A stretch of DNA of 64,000 nucleotides from Simplicispira sp. 125 (GCF_003096555.1 NZ_QEKM01000001.1:2046001-2110000), one strand, 5' to 3'; counted from the first letter of the stretch, positions 26,843 to 35,909 are shown. The notes: generated by a model from the sequence alone, not told the origin. Translations and numbers: made by a program.

Positions 26843-28204
26843 ATGCACTGGCCCTCACTGCAAAAGATCGCCATCAGTCTTCCCATGGCCATGTTGGCCG
26901 CGCTCACCCTGATTGGCATCAACGAGGCGGGCTTCCAGCGTTCGCACGATGCGCTGGAGCATCTCGCGCACAGCCAGACCACACATGCCTCGGTCAACCG
27001 GCTGCTGCAAAGCATGCTGGACGCCGAGACCGGCAACCGCGGCTACCTGCTGACGGGGGAGGAAAGCTACCTCGAACCCTACGAAGCCGCCGTATCGACC
27101 GTGAATGAAAACCTGACCCAGCTGCGCACACTGGTTCTCGGTTCGGCAGAAGACTTGGAAGACTTTTCGCAGCTGTCCCGCCAGATTTCGCGCAAGCTCT
27201 CTGAAATGGAGCTGAGCCTGCGCCTGCGCCGCAAGGGCCAGGAGGATGCATGGAAGTTCGTCCTGTCCACCGATGTGGGCAAGCAGAACATGGACGCCAT
27301 CCGCACCCATGCGCGCGCCCTGATCGCGCGCAGCACCCAGAAGGTGGGAAGCAGCCAGACAGAAATCAGCCAGTCACTGCAGCTCTCGCGCCTGGGCATT
27401 GCCCTGATGACCGCCGTGGGCCTGCTGGCTTTCTACATGTACCTGCGCCAAAGCAATGCGCTGCAAAGGGCCAACGAGCGCGAGCAGGTGCTGCTGGAGC
27501 AAGAACGGGCGCGCCTCGAAGGCCTGGTGCGCGAACGCACGGCCTCCTTGAATGAACTGGCCAACCACTTGCAGCAGGTGCGCGAGGAAGAGCGCGGCTA
27601 CCTGGCCCGCGAACTGCACGATGAACTGGGCGCCCTACTGACGGCGGCCAAGCTGGACGTGGCGCGCCTGAAATCACGCATCACATCCGAGGCCCCGGAA
27701 GTGGCCGAACGCCTCAAGCACCTGAGCGAAACCCTCAATAGCGTGATTGCGCTCAAACGGCGCATCATCGAAGACCTGCGCCCGTCATCGCTGTCCCATC
27801 TGGGGTTGACCGCGGCCATCGACATCCTGGTGCGCGAATTTTCGCAGCAGGCGGGCATCGAAGTGCAGTCCAGTCTGGACACCGTGGATCTGCCCGATGC
27901 CACGCAACTCACCGTGTACCGCATGGTGCAGGAATCGCTCACCAACATCGGCAAATATGCCCAAGCGAGCCAGGTACTGGTCACCGTGCACAAACACCCC
28001 ACCCATGTGGCGGTGCAGATCCGCGACAACGGCTCAGGCTTCGACCCTGCGGGGATCAGCCGCACCGCACACGGCCTGGTAGGCATGCGCCAGCGGGTCG
28101 AGGCAGCTGGTGGGCGGCTGACGGTTTCTTCGCGCCCCGGGGGGGGCACCGTGGTGTCGGCGGTGCTGCCCACCCCGGCAGCCGTGGCGGCCCCCGTGAT
28201 GTAG
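26843..28204 (+). CDS. NarX/UhpB-type sensor histidine kinase with CHASE3 domain
   Basis: A 453-residue inner-membrane kinase. Layout: transmembrane helix 1 (~7-28), periplasmic CHASE3 domain (~35-175; LLQSMLDAETGNRGYLLTG is its signature), transmembrane helix 2 (~180-200), a coiled-coil linker (EREQVLLEQERARLEGLVRE), HisKA_3 with phospho-accepting His259 in ARELHDELGALLTAAKLD, and a HATPase domain with QESLTNIGKYA, DNGSGFDP and HGLVGMRQRVEAAGG. Start ATG 26843 has GGAG 8 bases before it. CHASE3 senses unknown envelope or small-molecule cues. Its stop codon lies inside the second GTAGG-N6-CCTAC site. Confidence 0.93.
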   Translation: MHWPSLQKIAISLPMAMLAALTLIGINEAGFQRSHDALEHLAHSQTTHASVNRLLQSMLDAETGNRGYLLTGEESYLEPYEAAVSTVNENLTQLRTLVLGSAEDLEDFSQLSRQISRKLSEMELSLRLRRKGQEDAWKFVLSTDVGKQNMDAIRTHARALIARSTQKVGSSQTEISQSLQLSRLGIALMTAVGLLAFYMYLRQSNALQRANEREQVLLEQERARLEGLVRERTASLNELANHLQQVREEERGYLARELHDELGALLTAAKLDVARLKSRITSEAPEVAERLKHLSETLNSVIALKRRIIEDLRPSSLSHLGLTAAIDILVREFSQQAGIEVQSSLDTVDLPDATQLTVYRMVQESLTNIGKYAQASQVLVTVHKHPTHVAVQIRDNGSGFDPAGISRTAHGLVGMRQRVEAAGGRLTVSSRPGGGTVVSAVLPTPAAVAAPVM

Positions 28205-28216
28205 GCGCCAGCCTAC
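28201..28216. promoter_or_regulatory. Inverted repeat GTAGG-N6-CCTAC, site 2
   Basis: GTAGGCGCCAGCCTAC overlaps the kinase stop codon and lies ~210 bases upstream of the DUF1328 gene. It matches site 1 at both half-sites and at the G before CCTAC. Possible binding site for the module's own regulator controlling the small envelope genes; inference. Confidence 0.5.
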
Positions 28217-28424
28217 GCGCCCGACGCCACCTTGCTGACACGGCGCGTCGGCGCGCACCGGCATCCGGCCTGCACTGTGCCACCTAAAGTAGCGACAAGT
28301 GTCCAGACATTACTGCCTGACACCTTCTGCATTCCAGTCCCAGATCAAACGCCCCGGCGAACACATTGGATCCAGAACTGGAGTCTCCCGCCAGCCAAGC
28401 GTTGGTATTGATAAGGAGCTGAAC

Positions 28425-28589
28425 ATGTTGCATTACGCCGTCGTTTTTTTAGTTATCGCGCTCATCGCAGCCGTTTTTGGTTTTGGTGGCATTGCTGCCG
28501 GAGCCGTCGGTATCGCCAAGATACTCTTTTTCGTCTTTGTCATCATGGCCGTGGTCACCTTTGTCCTCAGCCTGCTTAAACGGGGCTAA
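28425..28589 (+). CDS. DUF1328 family small membrane protein (YtjA-like)
   Basis: A 54-residue protein with two hydrophobic helices: [20 protein letters not shown], then [20 protein letters not shown] running into [12 protein letters not shown]. This is the DUF1328/YtjA pattern: tiny inner-membrane proteins often induced by envelope or osmotic stress, function unknown. AAGGAG precedes ATG 28425 at the right spacing, so upstream in-frame codons are not used. The ~220 bases before it hold the GTAGG-N6-CCTAC site but no gene. The BON-domain lipoprotein follows after 54 bases that include a 12-C run. Confidence 0.88.
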   Translation: MLHYAVVFLVIALIAAVFGFGGIAAGAVGIAKILFFVFVIMAVVTFVLSLLKRG

Positions 28590-28600
28590 AGCCCTGTCCA

Positions 28601-28612
28601 CCCCCCCCCCCC
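28601..28612. repeat. C12 homopolymer between DUF1328 and BON genes
   Basis: An uninterrupted run of 12 C lies 11 bases after the DUF1328 stop and 31 bases before the BON gene ATG. Runs of this length slip during replication, so the length may vary within a culture. Confidence 0.85.
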
Positions 28613-28643
28613 GCATTGCATCCCAACCCTGATAGGAAAAACC

Positions 28644-28958
28644 ATGAAATTCGCACGAGCCCTTGCCTTTGCCGCCCTTGCTGGCGCCACCATTATTTCC
28701 GCCGGTTGCTCGGTGGCCCGCGACCAGCAGACCGTAGGTTCCTATGTGGATGACGCCGGCATCACCACTGCCGTGAAGGCCCGGATGGCCGAGGACAAGA
28801 CCGTCTCCGCCACCTCAATCAGCGTGGAAACACTCAAAGGCACCGTACAGCTTTCGGGTTTTGCCAAGTCGCAGGCCGAAAAAAATCAGGCAGAAAACAT
28901 TGCACGCAACACCAAGCATGTGCGCGAAGTGCGCAACAGCATCGTGGTTCGCCCGTAA
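28644..28958 (+). CDS. BON-domain lipoprotein (OsmY-like)
   Basis: A 104-residue predicted lipoprotein. Signal peptide MKFARALAFAALAGATIISAGC with lipobox ending at Cys22, then one BON domain (~35-104): DAGITTAVKARMAEDKTV, SISVETLKGTVQLSGF and the closing VREVRNSIVVRP. BON domains bind phospholipid surfaces and are found in OsmY, DolP and related envelope-stress proteins. One BON copy makes it half the length of OsmY or DolP. It sits after DUF1328 and is probably co-regulated with it. A strong hairpin follows the stop. Confidence 0.9.
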   Translation: MKFARALAFAALAGATIISAGCSVARDQQTVGSYVDDAGITTAVKARMAEDKTVSATSISVETLKGTVQLSGFAKSQAEKNQAENIARNTKHVREVRNSIVVRP

Positions 28959-28973
28959 ACGGTGCACCCTCCT

Positions 28974-29009
28974 GACAGCGGCCCGCCTTGTGCGGGCCGC
29001 TGTCGTTGT
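28974..29009 (+). terminator. Stem-loop terminator after the BON gene
   Basis: GACAGCGGCCCGC (28974-28986), loop CTTGT, GCGGGCCGCTGTC (28992-29004): 13 perfect pairs, followed by GTTGT. The stem is very stable but the T tract is weak. Confidence 0.75.
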
Positions 29010-29035
29010 AGCCATCGGGGTATAAGCTCTGCACC

Positions 29036-30130
29036 ATGCAGGTTTTCAATTGCGGCCAGTGCGGTCATGTGGTGTTCTTCGACAGCGTGCAGTGCATGCA
29101 CTGCGGGAGCACGCTGGCCTTTTTGCCTGACCAGGTGACCCTGGCGGCGCTGGCCCCGGCACCTGAAGCGGGTGCGGGCCTGTGGCGGCGGCTGGGCACC
29201 ATACAACCGGGCGCGCTCTACCGTCTTTGCTACAACCACACCACCTGGGACGCCTGCAACTTTGGCGTCCCCGCGGCCAGCCCCCACTTGCTGTGCCTTG
29301 CCTGCCGCCAGACGCACAAATTGCCCGATCTGTCCGACCCCGCCAACCTGCGGCACTGGATTCGCATCGAAGAAGCCAAGCGCCAGCTTTTCTATACCCT
29401 GGCGCGGCTCGGTCTGCAGTCTACGGACGACAACACCCCGCCAAATGCGGGCCCTGCCTACGCTTTTTTGGCCGACCTGCCGGGCGAACCGGCCATCGTG
29501 ACGGGCCACCATGGCGGCACCATCACGCTGAACGTGGCCGAGGCCGACAACGACGAACGCGCCCGCCGCCGCATTGCGCTGCACGAGCCCTTTCGCACGC
29601 TGGTAGGCCACCTGCGCCACGAATCGGGCCATTTTTACTGGGACCGGCTGGTGCGCGACACGGACAAGCTGGACGCCTTCCGCGCCGTATTTGGCGACGA
29701 GCGGCAGGATTACGCGCAGGCGTTATCAACGCATTACGCCCAAGGCGCCCGCACCGACTGGAGCGCCCACCATGTCAGCGCCTACGCCGCCGCCCACCCG
29801 TGGGAAGATTGGGCCGAAACCTGGGCGCACTACCTGCACATGGTGGATTTGCTGGAAACAGCCGCCGCCTACGCCACCGGCCTGAACGTGCCTGGCGCCA
29901 ACGCCGGGCCGCGCGAGCATGTGGCCAACCCCTTCACCCAGCCTGCGCCAGGGTTTGACACCATGGTGCGGCAATGGGTGCCGCTCACTCTGCTGCTCAA
30001 CAGCCTGAACCGCAGCCTGGGCCAGCAGGACGCCTACCCGTTTGCACTGTCCGCAGGCGCGCTGTGCAAACTGCGTTTTGTGCACGACACCATCGCGCAA
30101 GGCAGCAGCATGCCCGCAGCCCGCACCTGA
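29036..30130 (+). CDS. Zinc-ribbon and putative zinc metallopeptidase (Peptidase_Mx type)
   Basis: A 364-residue soluble protein. The N-terminus is a zinc ribbon with CxxC pairs Cys6/Cys9 and Cys20/Cys23 (FNCGQCG, QCMHCG). Later comes HESGH at residues 195-199 (LRHESGHFYWDRLV), the HExxH signature of a zincin, within a domain that also carries HPWEDWAETWAHYLHM, where a Glu could be the third ligand. This arrangement matches the uncharacterised putative zinc-binding peptidase family (Mx). Substrate unknown. It is monocistronic by context: bounded by a terminator upstream and convergent coaD downstream. Confidence 0.82.
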   Translation: MQVFNCGQCGHVVFFDSVQCMHCGSTLAFLPDQVTLAALAPAPEAGAGLWRRLGTIQPGALYRLCYNHTTWDACNFGVPAASPHLLCLACRQTHKLPDLSDPANLRHWIRIEEAKRQLFYTLARLGLQSTDDNTPPNAGPAYAFLADLPGEPAIVTGHHGGTITLNVAEADNDERARRRIALHEPFRTLVGHLRHESGHFYWDRLVRDTDKLDAFRAVFGDERQDYAQALSTHYAQGARTDWSAHHVSAYAAAHPWEDWAETWAHYLHMVDLLETAAAYATGLNVPGANAGPREHVANPFTQPAPGFDTMVRQWVPLTLLLNSLNRSLGQQDAYPFALSAGALCKLRFVHDTIAQGSSMPAART

Positions 30131-30143
30131 ACCCCGGTTGGAT

Positions 30144-30644
30144 TCAGGCAGCTGCCGAGCGGCCCAGCTTGTGCAGCAGGCCCTCGTGCACCACGGGCGA
30201 GACAAACTGCGCCACATCGCCCCCCAGCGTGGCAATCTCGCGCACCAGCGTACTGCTGATGAACTGGTGCTGGCTGCAAGGGGTGAGGAACACGGTTTCG
30301 ATCTGCGGCGCCAGCGCACGGTTCATGCCGGCCAGCTGGAACTCGTAGTCAAAATCGGTGCCCGAGCGCAGCCCCCGCAGCATGGCCTTGGCGCCGTGCG
30401 CAGCAGCAAATTCGGTCACCAGCCCCTCGAAGGGCACCACCTGCACCTGGGGGCAGTCATGCAGCGCGGCGCGCGCCATTTCCATACGCTCGTCCAGGCT
30501 GAGCAGCGTCTTCTTGTGGTGGGCCATGGCCACCGCCACGATCACGCGGTCAAACATCTGCGCGGCGCGGCGCACCAGGTCCTCGTGGCCCAGGGTGATG
30601 GGGTCAAAGGTTCCGGGGTAGACGGCGAGGATGTTCAGGGACAT
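30144..30644 (-). CDS. coaD: Phosphopantetheine adenylyltransferase
   Basis: A 166-residue enzyme for the fourth step of CoA synthesis, transferring AMP from ATP to 4'-phosphopantetheine. Seen: the nucleotidyltransferase motif YPGTFDPITLGHEDLVRRA (TxGH) at residues 9-27, HHKKTLLSLDERMEM, AMLRGLRSGTDFDYEFQLAG and the ISST signature in QFISSTLVREIA. Length is canonical. It follows rsmD with a repeat copy between (~150 bases). panB, panC and panD are also in the window, so several CoA steps cluster loosely here. Confidence 0.96.
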   Translation of the reverse strand: MSLNILAVYPGTFDPITLGHEDLVRRAAQMFDRVIVAVAMAHHKKTLLSLDERMEMARAALHDCPQVQVVPFEGLVTEFAAAHGAKAMLRGLRSGTDFDYEFQLAGMNRALAPQIETVFLTPCSQHQFISSTLVREIATLGGDVAQFVSPVVHEGLLHKLGRSAAA

Positions 30645-30730
30645 GGCGGGGCTTTCGGAAGGACGGGAATGCCATCAAGGCGTGGGCATTATGCAGCGCT
30701 GCGCCAGGGTGTGCATCCACAACAGGGTTT

Positions 30731-30793
30731 TAATAAAAATAGACTTTAGCGCCTATCCATCAAGCGCTATTAGCTATTAATTAAGTAGCAAAT
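30731..30793 (+). repeat. Palindromic repeat copy 8
   Basis: AAAATAGACTTTAGCGCC, TATCCATC, AAGCGCTATTAGCTATTAAT, with tail AGTAGCAAATC. It ends two bases before the rsmD stop codon (30796-30798) and may act as the hairpin at the end of rsmD. Confidence 0.85.
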
Positions 30794-30795
30794 CA

Positions 30796-31458
30796 TCAAC
30801 CCAGGGCGCGCAGCAAATGCGCGTGCACAGCGCCTGCCTTGAGGTGGCGGTGCAGTGCCAGGCCCAGCGGTGCCAGTACCTCGTCGCTCCAGGCTGTGGC
30901 GGTCTCCAGGTAGACAAAACCCTGGGGCGCCAGCGCGCGGGCGGCGGCTTTCAGGGCCGCCTCGTAGTGCGGGCTTTCAAAGGGGGGATCGAGCAGCACC
31001 AGGTCCAGGCTGGCCAGTGCGCTTTGCTGCAAAGCGGCCAGGCCATCACCCCGGCGCACCTGCACGGTGCTGGCCTTCAGGCGCTGGCACAGCTGCTGCA
31101 GGCGCTCGACCAAACCGGCATCCTGCTCCACCAGTTGCACGCTGGCGGCGCCGCGCGACGCGGCCTCCAGACCCAGGGCTCCGGTGCCGGCAAAAGCATC
31201 CAGGCAGCGCCAGCCCGCCAGGTCCTGGCCCAGCCAGTTGAAAAGTGTCTCGCGCACCCGGTCGGGCGTGGGCCGCAGGCCGGGCAGGTTTGCCACGGGC
31301 AGGCGCGTGCGCTTCCACTGCCCGCCGATGATGCGCACCTCGCCCACGCCCTGGGGGGTGGCCGGTTTTTTCTCGGGCCGGGCGGCCACTGCAGGGGCAG
31401 TGTGGGGCTTCGGGCGCATGGCGGCAGCGGCCTGCGCGGGGGTCAGGCGGCGGCTCAT
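30796..31458 (-). CDS. rsmD: 16S rRNA (guanine(966)-N(2))-methyltransferase
   Basis: A 220-residue SAM-dependent methyltransferase acting on G966 of 16S rRNA in the 30S subunit. Seen: RIIGGQWKRTRLPV, TPDRVRETLFNWLG, the SAM motif LDAFAGTGALGLEAASRGA and the catalytic NPPY-type LLDPPFE near residue 157. The first ~40 residues are Ala/Pro-rich and not conserved. Its start overlaps the stop of the upstream M16 gene (ATGA), placing it at the end of the m16-m16-rsmD run. Confidence 0.95.
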   Translation of the reverse strand: MSRRLTPAQAAAAMRPKPHTAPAVAARPEKKPATPQGVGEVRIIGGQWKRTRLPVANLPGLRPTPDRVRETLFNWLGQDLAGWRCLDAFAGTGALGLEAASRGAASVQLVEQDAGLVERLQQLCQRLKASTVQVRRGDGLAALQQSALASLDLVLLDPPFESPHYEAALKAAARALAPQGFVYLETATAWSDEVLAPLGLALHRHLKAGAVHAHLLRALG

Positions 31459-32801
31459 GGCTGCGCTCCCAGCACCACGGTGACCATGCGTGCTGGCTGG
31501 AGCTTGCGCGCCATGGCAGCGCGAATGTCGGCCACGGTAAGGGCTTCGACACGCTTCGTCCAGCCGTCCAAGTAGTCCAGCGGCAGGCCGTTGGTGGCGA
31601 TGTTCACCACGTTGGACAAGAGCTTTCTGTTGCTGTCGATGCGCAGGGCAAAGCCGCCCACCAGGTTGTCCTTGGCGGCACGCAACTCCTCTTCGGTCGG
31701 CCCTTCGGCGACATAGCGATCCAGCACCTCACGCGCCACCTGCAAGGCCTGCGCTGCCTGATCTGGCCGGGTTTGCAGGGCGATGGTGAAGGCACCGGCA
31801 TGCAGGCCCGGAGCAAAGCCGCTGTACACGCTGTAGCTCAGGCCGCGCTTTTCGCGCACCTCTTCCGTCAGGCGCGAGACAAATCCGCCACCGCCCAGGA
31901 TGTGGTTGCCCACGAGCAGTGCCAGAAAATCGGGGTCGCTGCGCTTGAAGCCAGGCTGGCCAACGAGCACCTGGGCTTGTGCCGAGGCAAAGGGAATGTC
32001 TTTTTCCATGGCGGCGACCAGCGGAGCCACTTCGGGCACGGCGGGCAGTGCCTGGCACGGGTCGGAGGCCGGCAGGCGCGCCAGCAAGGCTGCCACCAGC
32101 AGCCGCGCCTGGGCGCGCTCGACAGCCCCCACGATGTGCACGCGCGCACGGCAGGCATCCACATGGCGGGTGTGGAACTGCTGCATGTCCGCCAGCTGGA
32201 TGCGCGCCAGAGTGTCCTCGGTGGCGCGCTGGCCGTAAGGGTGGTTGCCGTACACGGCCGCAGCAAAGGCCTGGCTGGCCACGGTGCCGGGGCGCGTATC
32301 GGCCTCACGCAAAGCCGCTGTCCAGCGGGCGCGCTCGCGCTCCCACACATCTTGCGGCCAGGCGGGTTCGGCCATCTGGCGCGCGGCCAGAAGCACGGCC
32401 TTGTCGAGCAGGTCCGGCTCGGTCAGGGAGCGCAGCGAATAGCTCAGCGCATCCTTGCCTGCACCCACCTCAAACTGCGCACCCAGATCGGCCCAGGCTT
32501 CTCCCAGGGCGTTCTCGTCCAGGGCCGCAGCACCGCGCCCGGCACGCACCCCCTTGGAGGCCATGGTGGCCACGGCGCTGGCCAGACCGGCCTGGTTGGC
32601 GGGGTCGCGGCGGCTGCCGGCATCAAAGTCAATCTGCACATCGACCATCGGAATAGCCGGGCTTTCCACCAGCCACACCTGGGCGCCACTGGGCTCACGC
32701 CAGTGCTGTATGGGCAGAAGCGCCCAAGCAGATTGGGTATAAAAAACCACTCCAGCGCTTATAAATAAAGCGCGAGTAGCTATGTATTTAATAGCATTCA
32801 T
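31455..32801 (-). CDS. M16 family peptidase-like subunit, inactive type, signal peptide encoded by a repeat
   Basis: A ~448-residue exported M16 protein. It lacks the HxxEH zinc motif, so it is the non-catalytic partner of the adjacent active M16 peptidase, as in two-subunit processing peptidases. Seen: FDAGSRRDPANQAGLA (where the active form has HVLEH), LPLDYLDGW and the R/Y-type region FVSRLTEEVREKRGLSYSVYS. ATG 32801 has AGGA at the right distance; ATG 32807 is too close to it. Signal peptide residues 2-20 (NAIKYIATRALFISAGVV) are translated from repeat copy 9; cleavage is likely after SAWA. It is co-translated with rsmD. Confidence 0.88.
   Translation of the reverse strand: MNAIKYIATRALFISAGVVFYTQSAWALLPIQHWREPSGAQVWLVESPAIPMVDVQIDFDAGSRRDPANQAGLASAVATMASKGVRAGRGAAALDENALGEAWADLGAQFEVGAGKDALSYSLRSLTEPDLLDKAVLLAARQMAEPAWPQDVWERERARWTAALREADTRPGTVASQAFAAAVYGNHPYGQRATEDTLARIQLADMQQFHTRHVDACRARVHIVGAVERAQARLLVAALLARLPASDPCQALPAVPEVAPLVAAMEKDIPFASAQAQVLVGQPGFKRSDPDFLALLVGNHILGGGGFVSRLTEEVREKRGLSYSVYSGFAPGLHAGAFTIALQTRPDQAAQALQVAREVLDRYVAEGPTEEELRAAKDNLVGGFALRIDSNRKLLSNVVNIATNGLPLDYLDGWTKRVEALTVADIRAAMARKLQPARMVTVVLGAQP
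32739..32796 (+). repeat. Palindromic repeat copy 9, inside a signal-peptide coding region
   Basis: AAAAAACCACTCCAGCGCTT, ATAAATA, AAGCGCGAGTAGCTATGT, tail ATTTAATAGC. It lies entirely within the 5' coding end of the inactive M16 gene and is read on the minus strand as its signal peptide. Confidence 0.85.
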
Positions 32802-32827
32802 ATTCATTCCTGCAGGGCGTAAGCCCT

Positions 32828-34300
32828 TTAATGGCGGTGGGCAGCGCTGCCGGGGGCAGTGGTGGGGCGCTGTGCGCCCGCCGCCAGAGGCTGGGGCAGC
32901 AGCGTGGCCACGGTGAGCTGGTCGTCACCAAAATAGCGCTGCGCGACCGATTGCACCTGTTGGGCTGTCACCGTGCGCAATTGCGCCAGCATGCGGTCCT
33001 CGGCATCCAGCCCAAAACCCTGGACCCAGTAGCTGCCCAGCTCGCTGGCCTGGCTTTGCAGCGAGTCACGGCTATACACCTTGCTGGCCATCCACTGTGT
33101 CTTCACACGCTCGAGTTCGGCCGGGTCCACGCCCTCGCGGCCGATGCGCGCCACTTCGGCGCGCAAGGCGTCTTCCACCTGCTGCGCCGTCTTGCCCTGT
33201 GCAGGCACCCCGGTCAGCACAAACTGCGCGGGGCCGCGCCCCACCACCGAGGCACCGCTGTCGGCGCTGTCGGCCACGCGCTGCGGCCCCTGGGTGAGCG
33301 CGCGCTCCAGGCGCGCGCCGTCGTAGCCGCTGAGCACGGCCGAAAGCACCGTCAGCGCCAGCGCGTCGCGGTCGTCCGCCGTCAGCGCATCGGGCGAGAC
33401 CAGGCGCGGCACACGAAACGCCAGCGCCACATAGGCCTGCTCGGCAGGTGCCTTGACCTCAATGCGACGCAGGCCACGCTGGACGGGTTCGGCGCGCGGC
33501 TTGCGCTGCGGCACGGCACGCGCGGGGATGCTGCCGTAATACTTTTCGGCCAGGGCGCGCACCTTGGCCACATCGACATCGCCCGCCACCACGATGGTGG
33601 CATTGCCAGGCACGTACCACTGGCGGTGGAACTGGCGCACGTCGTCGGGTGTCATGGCGTCCAGGTCGCTCATCCAGCCCACCACGGGGCGGCGGTAGGG
33701 CGAAGCCACGAGGGCGGCCGCACCCAATTGCTCCCACAGCAGGGCGCGTGGCTGGTCTTCGGTGCGCATGCGGCGCTCTTCCTTCACCACTTCGATCTCC
33801 TTGCGGAACTCGGCGTCGGGCCATTGGTTGTGGGCGAAGCGGTCGGACTCCAGGCGCATCACTTCTTCGAGACGGTGCGCGGGAATCTGCTGGTAGTAGC
33901 CCGTGTAGTCGCGGCTGGTGAAGGCATTTTCGGTACCCCCCAGCGCAGCCACACGGCGTGAAAAATCACCCGGGGGAACAGTCTTGGAGCCCTTGAACAT
34001 CATGTGTTCCAGCACATGGGCCACGCCCGAGGTGCCGTCCACCTCGTCCATCGAGCCCACCCGCAGCCACACCATGTGCATCGCCGTGGGAGCACGCCGG
34101 TCGGGCTGCACGATGAGCTGCATGCCATTGGACAGCTGAAACTGCCGCGCCCCGGAGGGCGAAACGGGCAACGGCATGGCTCCAGCCTGGGGCGTGGAAG
34201 CGCCCTTGGCAGGGGGTTGAGAAGGGCGGTCAGACTGCGCAGCGGCAGTCCCAGCGGCGAGGCAGGCCAACAGGCCCAGAAGGGGAAGTGCGCGTTTCAT
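32828..34300 (-). CDS. M16 family zinc metallopeptidase, catalytic subunit
   Basis: A 490-residue exported protease. Signal peptide MKRALPLLGLLACLAAGTAAAQ; zinc motif HVLEH at about residues 94-98 (GVAHVLEHMMFKGS), with the downstream Glu in ENAFTSRDYTGYYQQIP as third ligand. Two M16 domains follow, with NATIVVAGDVDV and a C-terminal domain ending at LLPQPLAAGAQRPT. These pitrilysin-like enzymes degrade small peptides in the periplasm. ATG 34300 was chosen because the frame upstream runs antisense to ftsY. It is divergent from ftsY with 28 bases between starts. The inactive partner is immediately downstream. Confidence 0.93.
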   Translation of the reverse strand: MKRALPLLGLLACLAAGTAAAQSDRPSQPPAKGASTPQAGAMPLPVSPSGARQFQLSNGMQLIVQPDRRAPTAMHMVWLRVGSMDEVDGTSGVAHVLEHMMFKGSKTVPPGDFSRRVAALGGTENAFTSRDYTGYYQQIPAHRLEEVMRLESDRFAHNQWPDAEFRKEIEVVKEERRMRTEDQPRALLWEQLGAAALVASPYRRPVVGWMSDLDAMTPDDVRQFHRQWYVPGNATIVVAGDVDVAKVRALAEKYYGSIPARAVPQRKPRAEPVQRGLRRIEVKAPAEQAYVALAFRVPRLVSPDALTADDRDALALTVLSAVLSGYDGARLERALTQGPQRVADSADSGASVVGRGPAQFVLTGVPAQGKTAQQVEDALRAEVARIGREGVDPAELERVKTQWMASKVYSRDSLQSQASELGSYWVQGFGLDAEDRMLAQLRTVTAQQVQSVAQRYFGDDQLTVATLLPQPLAAGAQRPTTAPGSAAHRH

Positions 34301-34328
34301 AGAATGCACTGATTCTACGAACCCGCCA

Positions 34329-35822
34329 ATGTTCAGCTTTTTCAAGAAAAAAACCGCCCCACCGCCCGCCGAGACTCCCGCGCCCGCAACACCAGAGGTG
34401 CACGAGCCGCAGGTGCTGCCAGCGGTCACAGCACCGTCCGCGGTAGAGACAACGCCCGCGCCTTTGTCGTCACCCGGGTCAGTGCCTGCGGCAGAGCCCT
34501 CGGCCCCAGCCCTCCCTGCGGCGAACCTGCCGCCCACCCCCCCGGCCCAGCCCGTAGCGAGCGCGCCCCCGGCCAGCGCCGCCCCAGGCGGCGCCTTTGG
34601 CTGGCTGCGCAAGCCGTTTGGCAGCAAGGACTCCACGGCGCCCATCGCCGCACCCGAGATTCCGCCCGCACCCGTCCTACCCCGACCGGAACAGGTTGTA
34701 GAGCCCGTTGCCCCCTTACCGGCCATGCCTGCTGCAGAGGCGCAGCCCCCTGCCCCACCGGCACCGGCCGTTCAGGCGCCGCCGCCGCCACCTGTCGTCG
34801 CTGCACCTGCGCCCGCACTCGCAGCGCAGCATCCCCTGCCAACGCCTCCGGTCAGCACCGCGGTGGCACCCGCCCCCTCAACCCTGCCTGCGGCTGCGCC
34901 CACCGCGCAAGCGCCCGCAGCTGAACGCAAGGGCTGGTTTGACCGCCTTAAATCGGGCCTGCGCAAGACGGGTTCCAGCATCACCACGGTCTTCACCGGC
35001 ACGCGCATTGACGATGCGCTGTACGAGGAACTGGAGGAAGCACTGCTCCTAGCCGACACCGGCGTCAAGGCCACGCAGCACCTGCTGGAAGACCTCAAGC
35101 GCCGCGTCAAGGAATCCAAGACGACCGACCCCGCCGCCGTCAAGGGCCTGTTGGCCGACGCGCTGACCGCCCTGCTGCGCCCCCTGGAAAAGGCCCTGGT
35201 GATTGGTGAGCACACCCCCACTGTCATCATGGTGGCAGGCGTCAACGGTGCAGGCAAGACCACCTCCATCGGCAAGCTCACGCGCCACCTGGCCAACGAA
35301 GGGGCCAGCGTGCTGCTGGCTGCGGCGGACACCTTCCGCGCGGCTGCGCGCGAGCAACTGGGTGTCTGGGCCGACCGCAACACCGTGGAGATCGTCAGCC
35401 AGGAAGGCGGCGACCCCGCCGCTGTGAGCTTTGATGCCGTGACCGCCGGCAAGGCCCGCGGCAAGGATGTGGTACTGGTGGACACGGCGGGCCGCCTGCC
35501 CACCCAGATACACCTGATGGAAGAGTTGAAAAAAATCCGCCGCGTGGTCACCAAAGCCGACGCCACGGCACCGCACGAGGTCTTGCTGGTGATCGACGGC
35601 AACACCGGCCAAAACGCCCTGGCCCAGGTGCGCGCCTTCGACGACGCGCTGCAACTCACCGGCCTGGTGGTCACCAAGCTCGACGGTACCGCCAAGGGCG
35701 GCGTGCTGGCCGCTATCGCGCAGGAGCGCCCGATTCCGGTGTATTTCATCGGCGTGGGCGAAAAACTCGAAGACCTGGAAACCTTCAACGCCCGCGAATT
35801 CGCCCAGGCCCTGCTGGGCTGA
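34329..35822 (+). CDS. ftsY: Signal recognition particle receptor FtsY
   Basis: A 497-residue GTPase that docks SRP-ribosome complexes at the membrane. The first ~200 residues are an Ala/Pro/Val-rich acidic-poor linker ([15 protein letters not shown] and similar), longer than usual and probably disordered. The NG domain follows: [19 protein letters not shown] in N, the P loop [14 protein letters not shown] near 303, [21 protein letters not shown], the G4 motif [10 protein letters not shown] and the [12 protein letters not shown] end. Divergent from the M16 operon, an arrangement common in this group. The C-terminal half is fully canonical. Confidence 0.96.
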   Translation: MFSFFKKKTAPPPAETPAPATPEVHEPQVLPAVTAPSAVETTPAPLSSPGSVPAAEPSAPALPAANLPPTPPAQPVASAPPASAAPGGAFGWLRKPFGSKDSTAPIAAPEIPPAPVLPRPEQVVEPVAPLPAMPAAEAQPPAPPAPAVQAPPPPPVVAAPAPALAAQHPLPTPPVSTAVAPAPSTLPAAAPTAQAPAAERKGWFDRLKSGLRKTGSSITTVFTGTRIDDALYEELEEALLLADTGVKATQHLLEDLKRRVKESKTTDPAAVKGLLADALTALLRPLEKALVIGEHTPTVIMVAGVNGAGKTTSIGKLTRHLANEGASVLLAAADTFRAAAREQLGVWADRNTVEIVSQEGGDPAAVSFDAVTAGKARGKDVVLVDTAGRLPTQIHLMEELKKIRRVVTKADATAPHEVLLVIDGNTGQNALAQVRAFDDALQLTGLVVTKLDGTAKGGVLAAIAQERPIPVYFIGVGEKLEDLETFNAREFAQALLG

Positions 35823-35909
35823 TCCAGAAGCGACCAAGCGCCGGGGTGCGGCGGTCAACCAATGGGTTGGCTGCGTTTACTCACAGCAATAGATGGCGGA
35901 TGATGCGCC

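Noticed and set aside
26072..28204. Considered whether the kinase and LuxR-type regulator are a nitrate NarXL system
   Set aside because: The sensor domain is CHASE3, not the NarX nitrate-binding P-box type, and no nitrate reductase genes are near.
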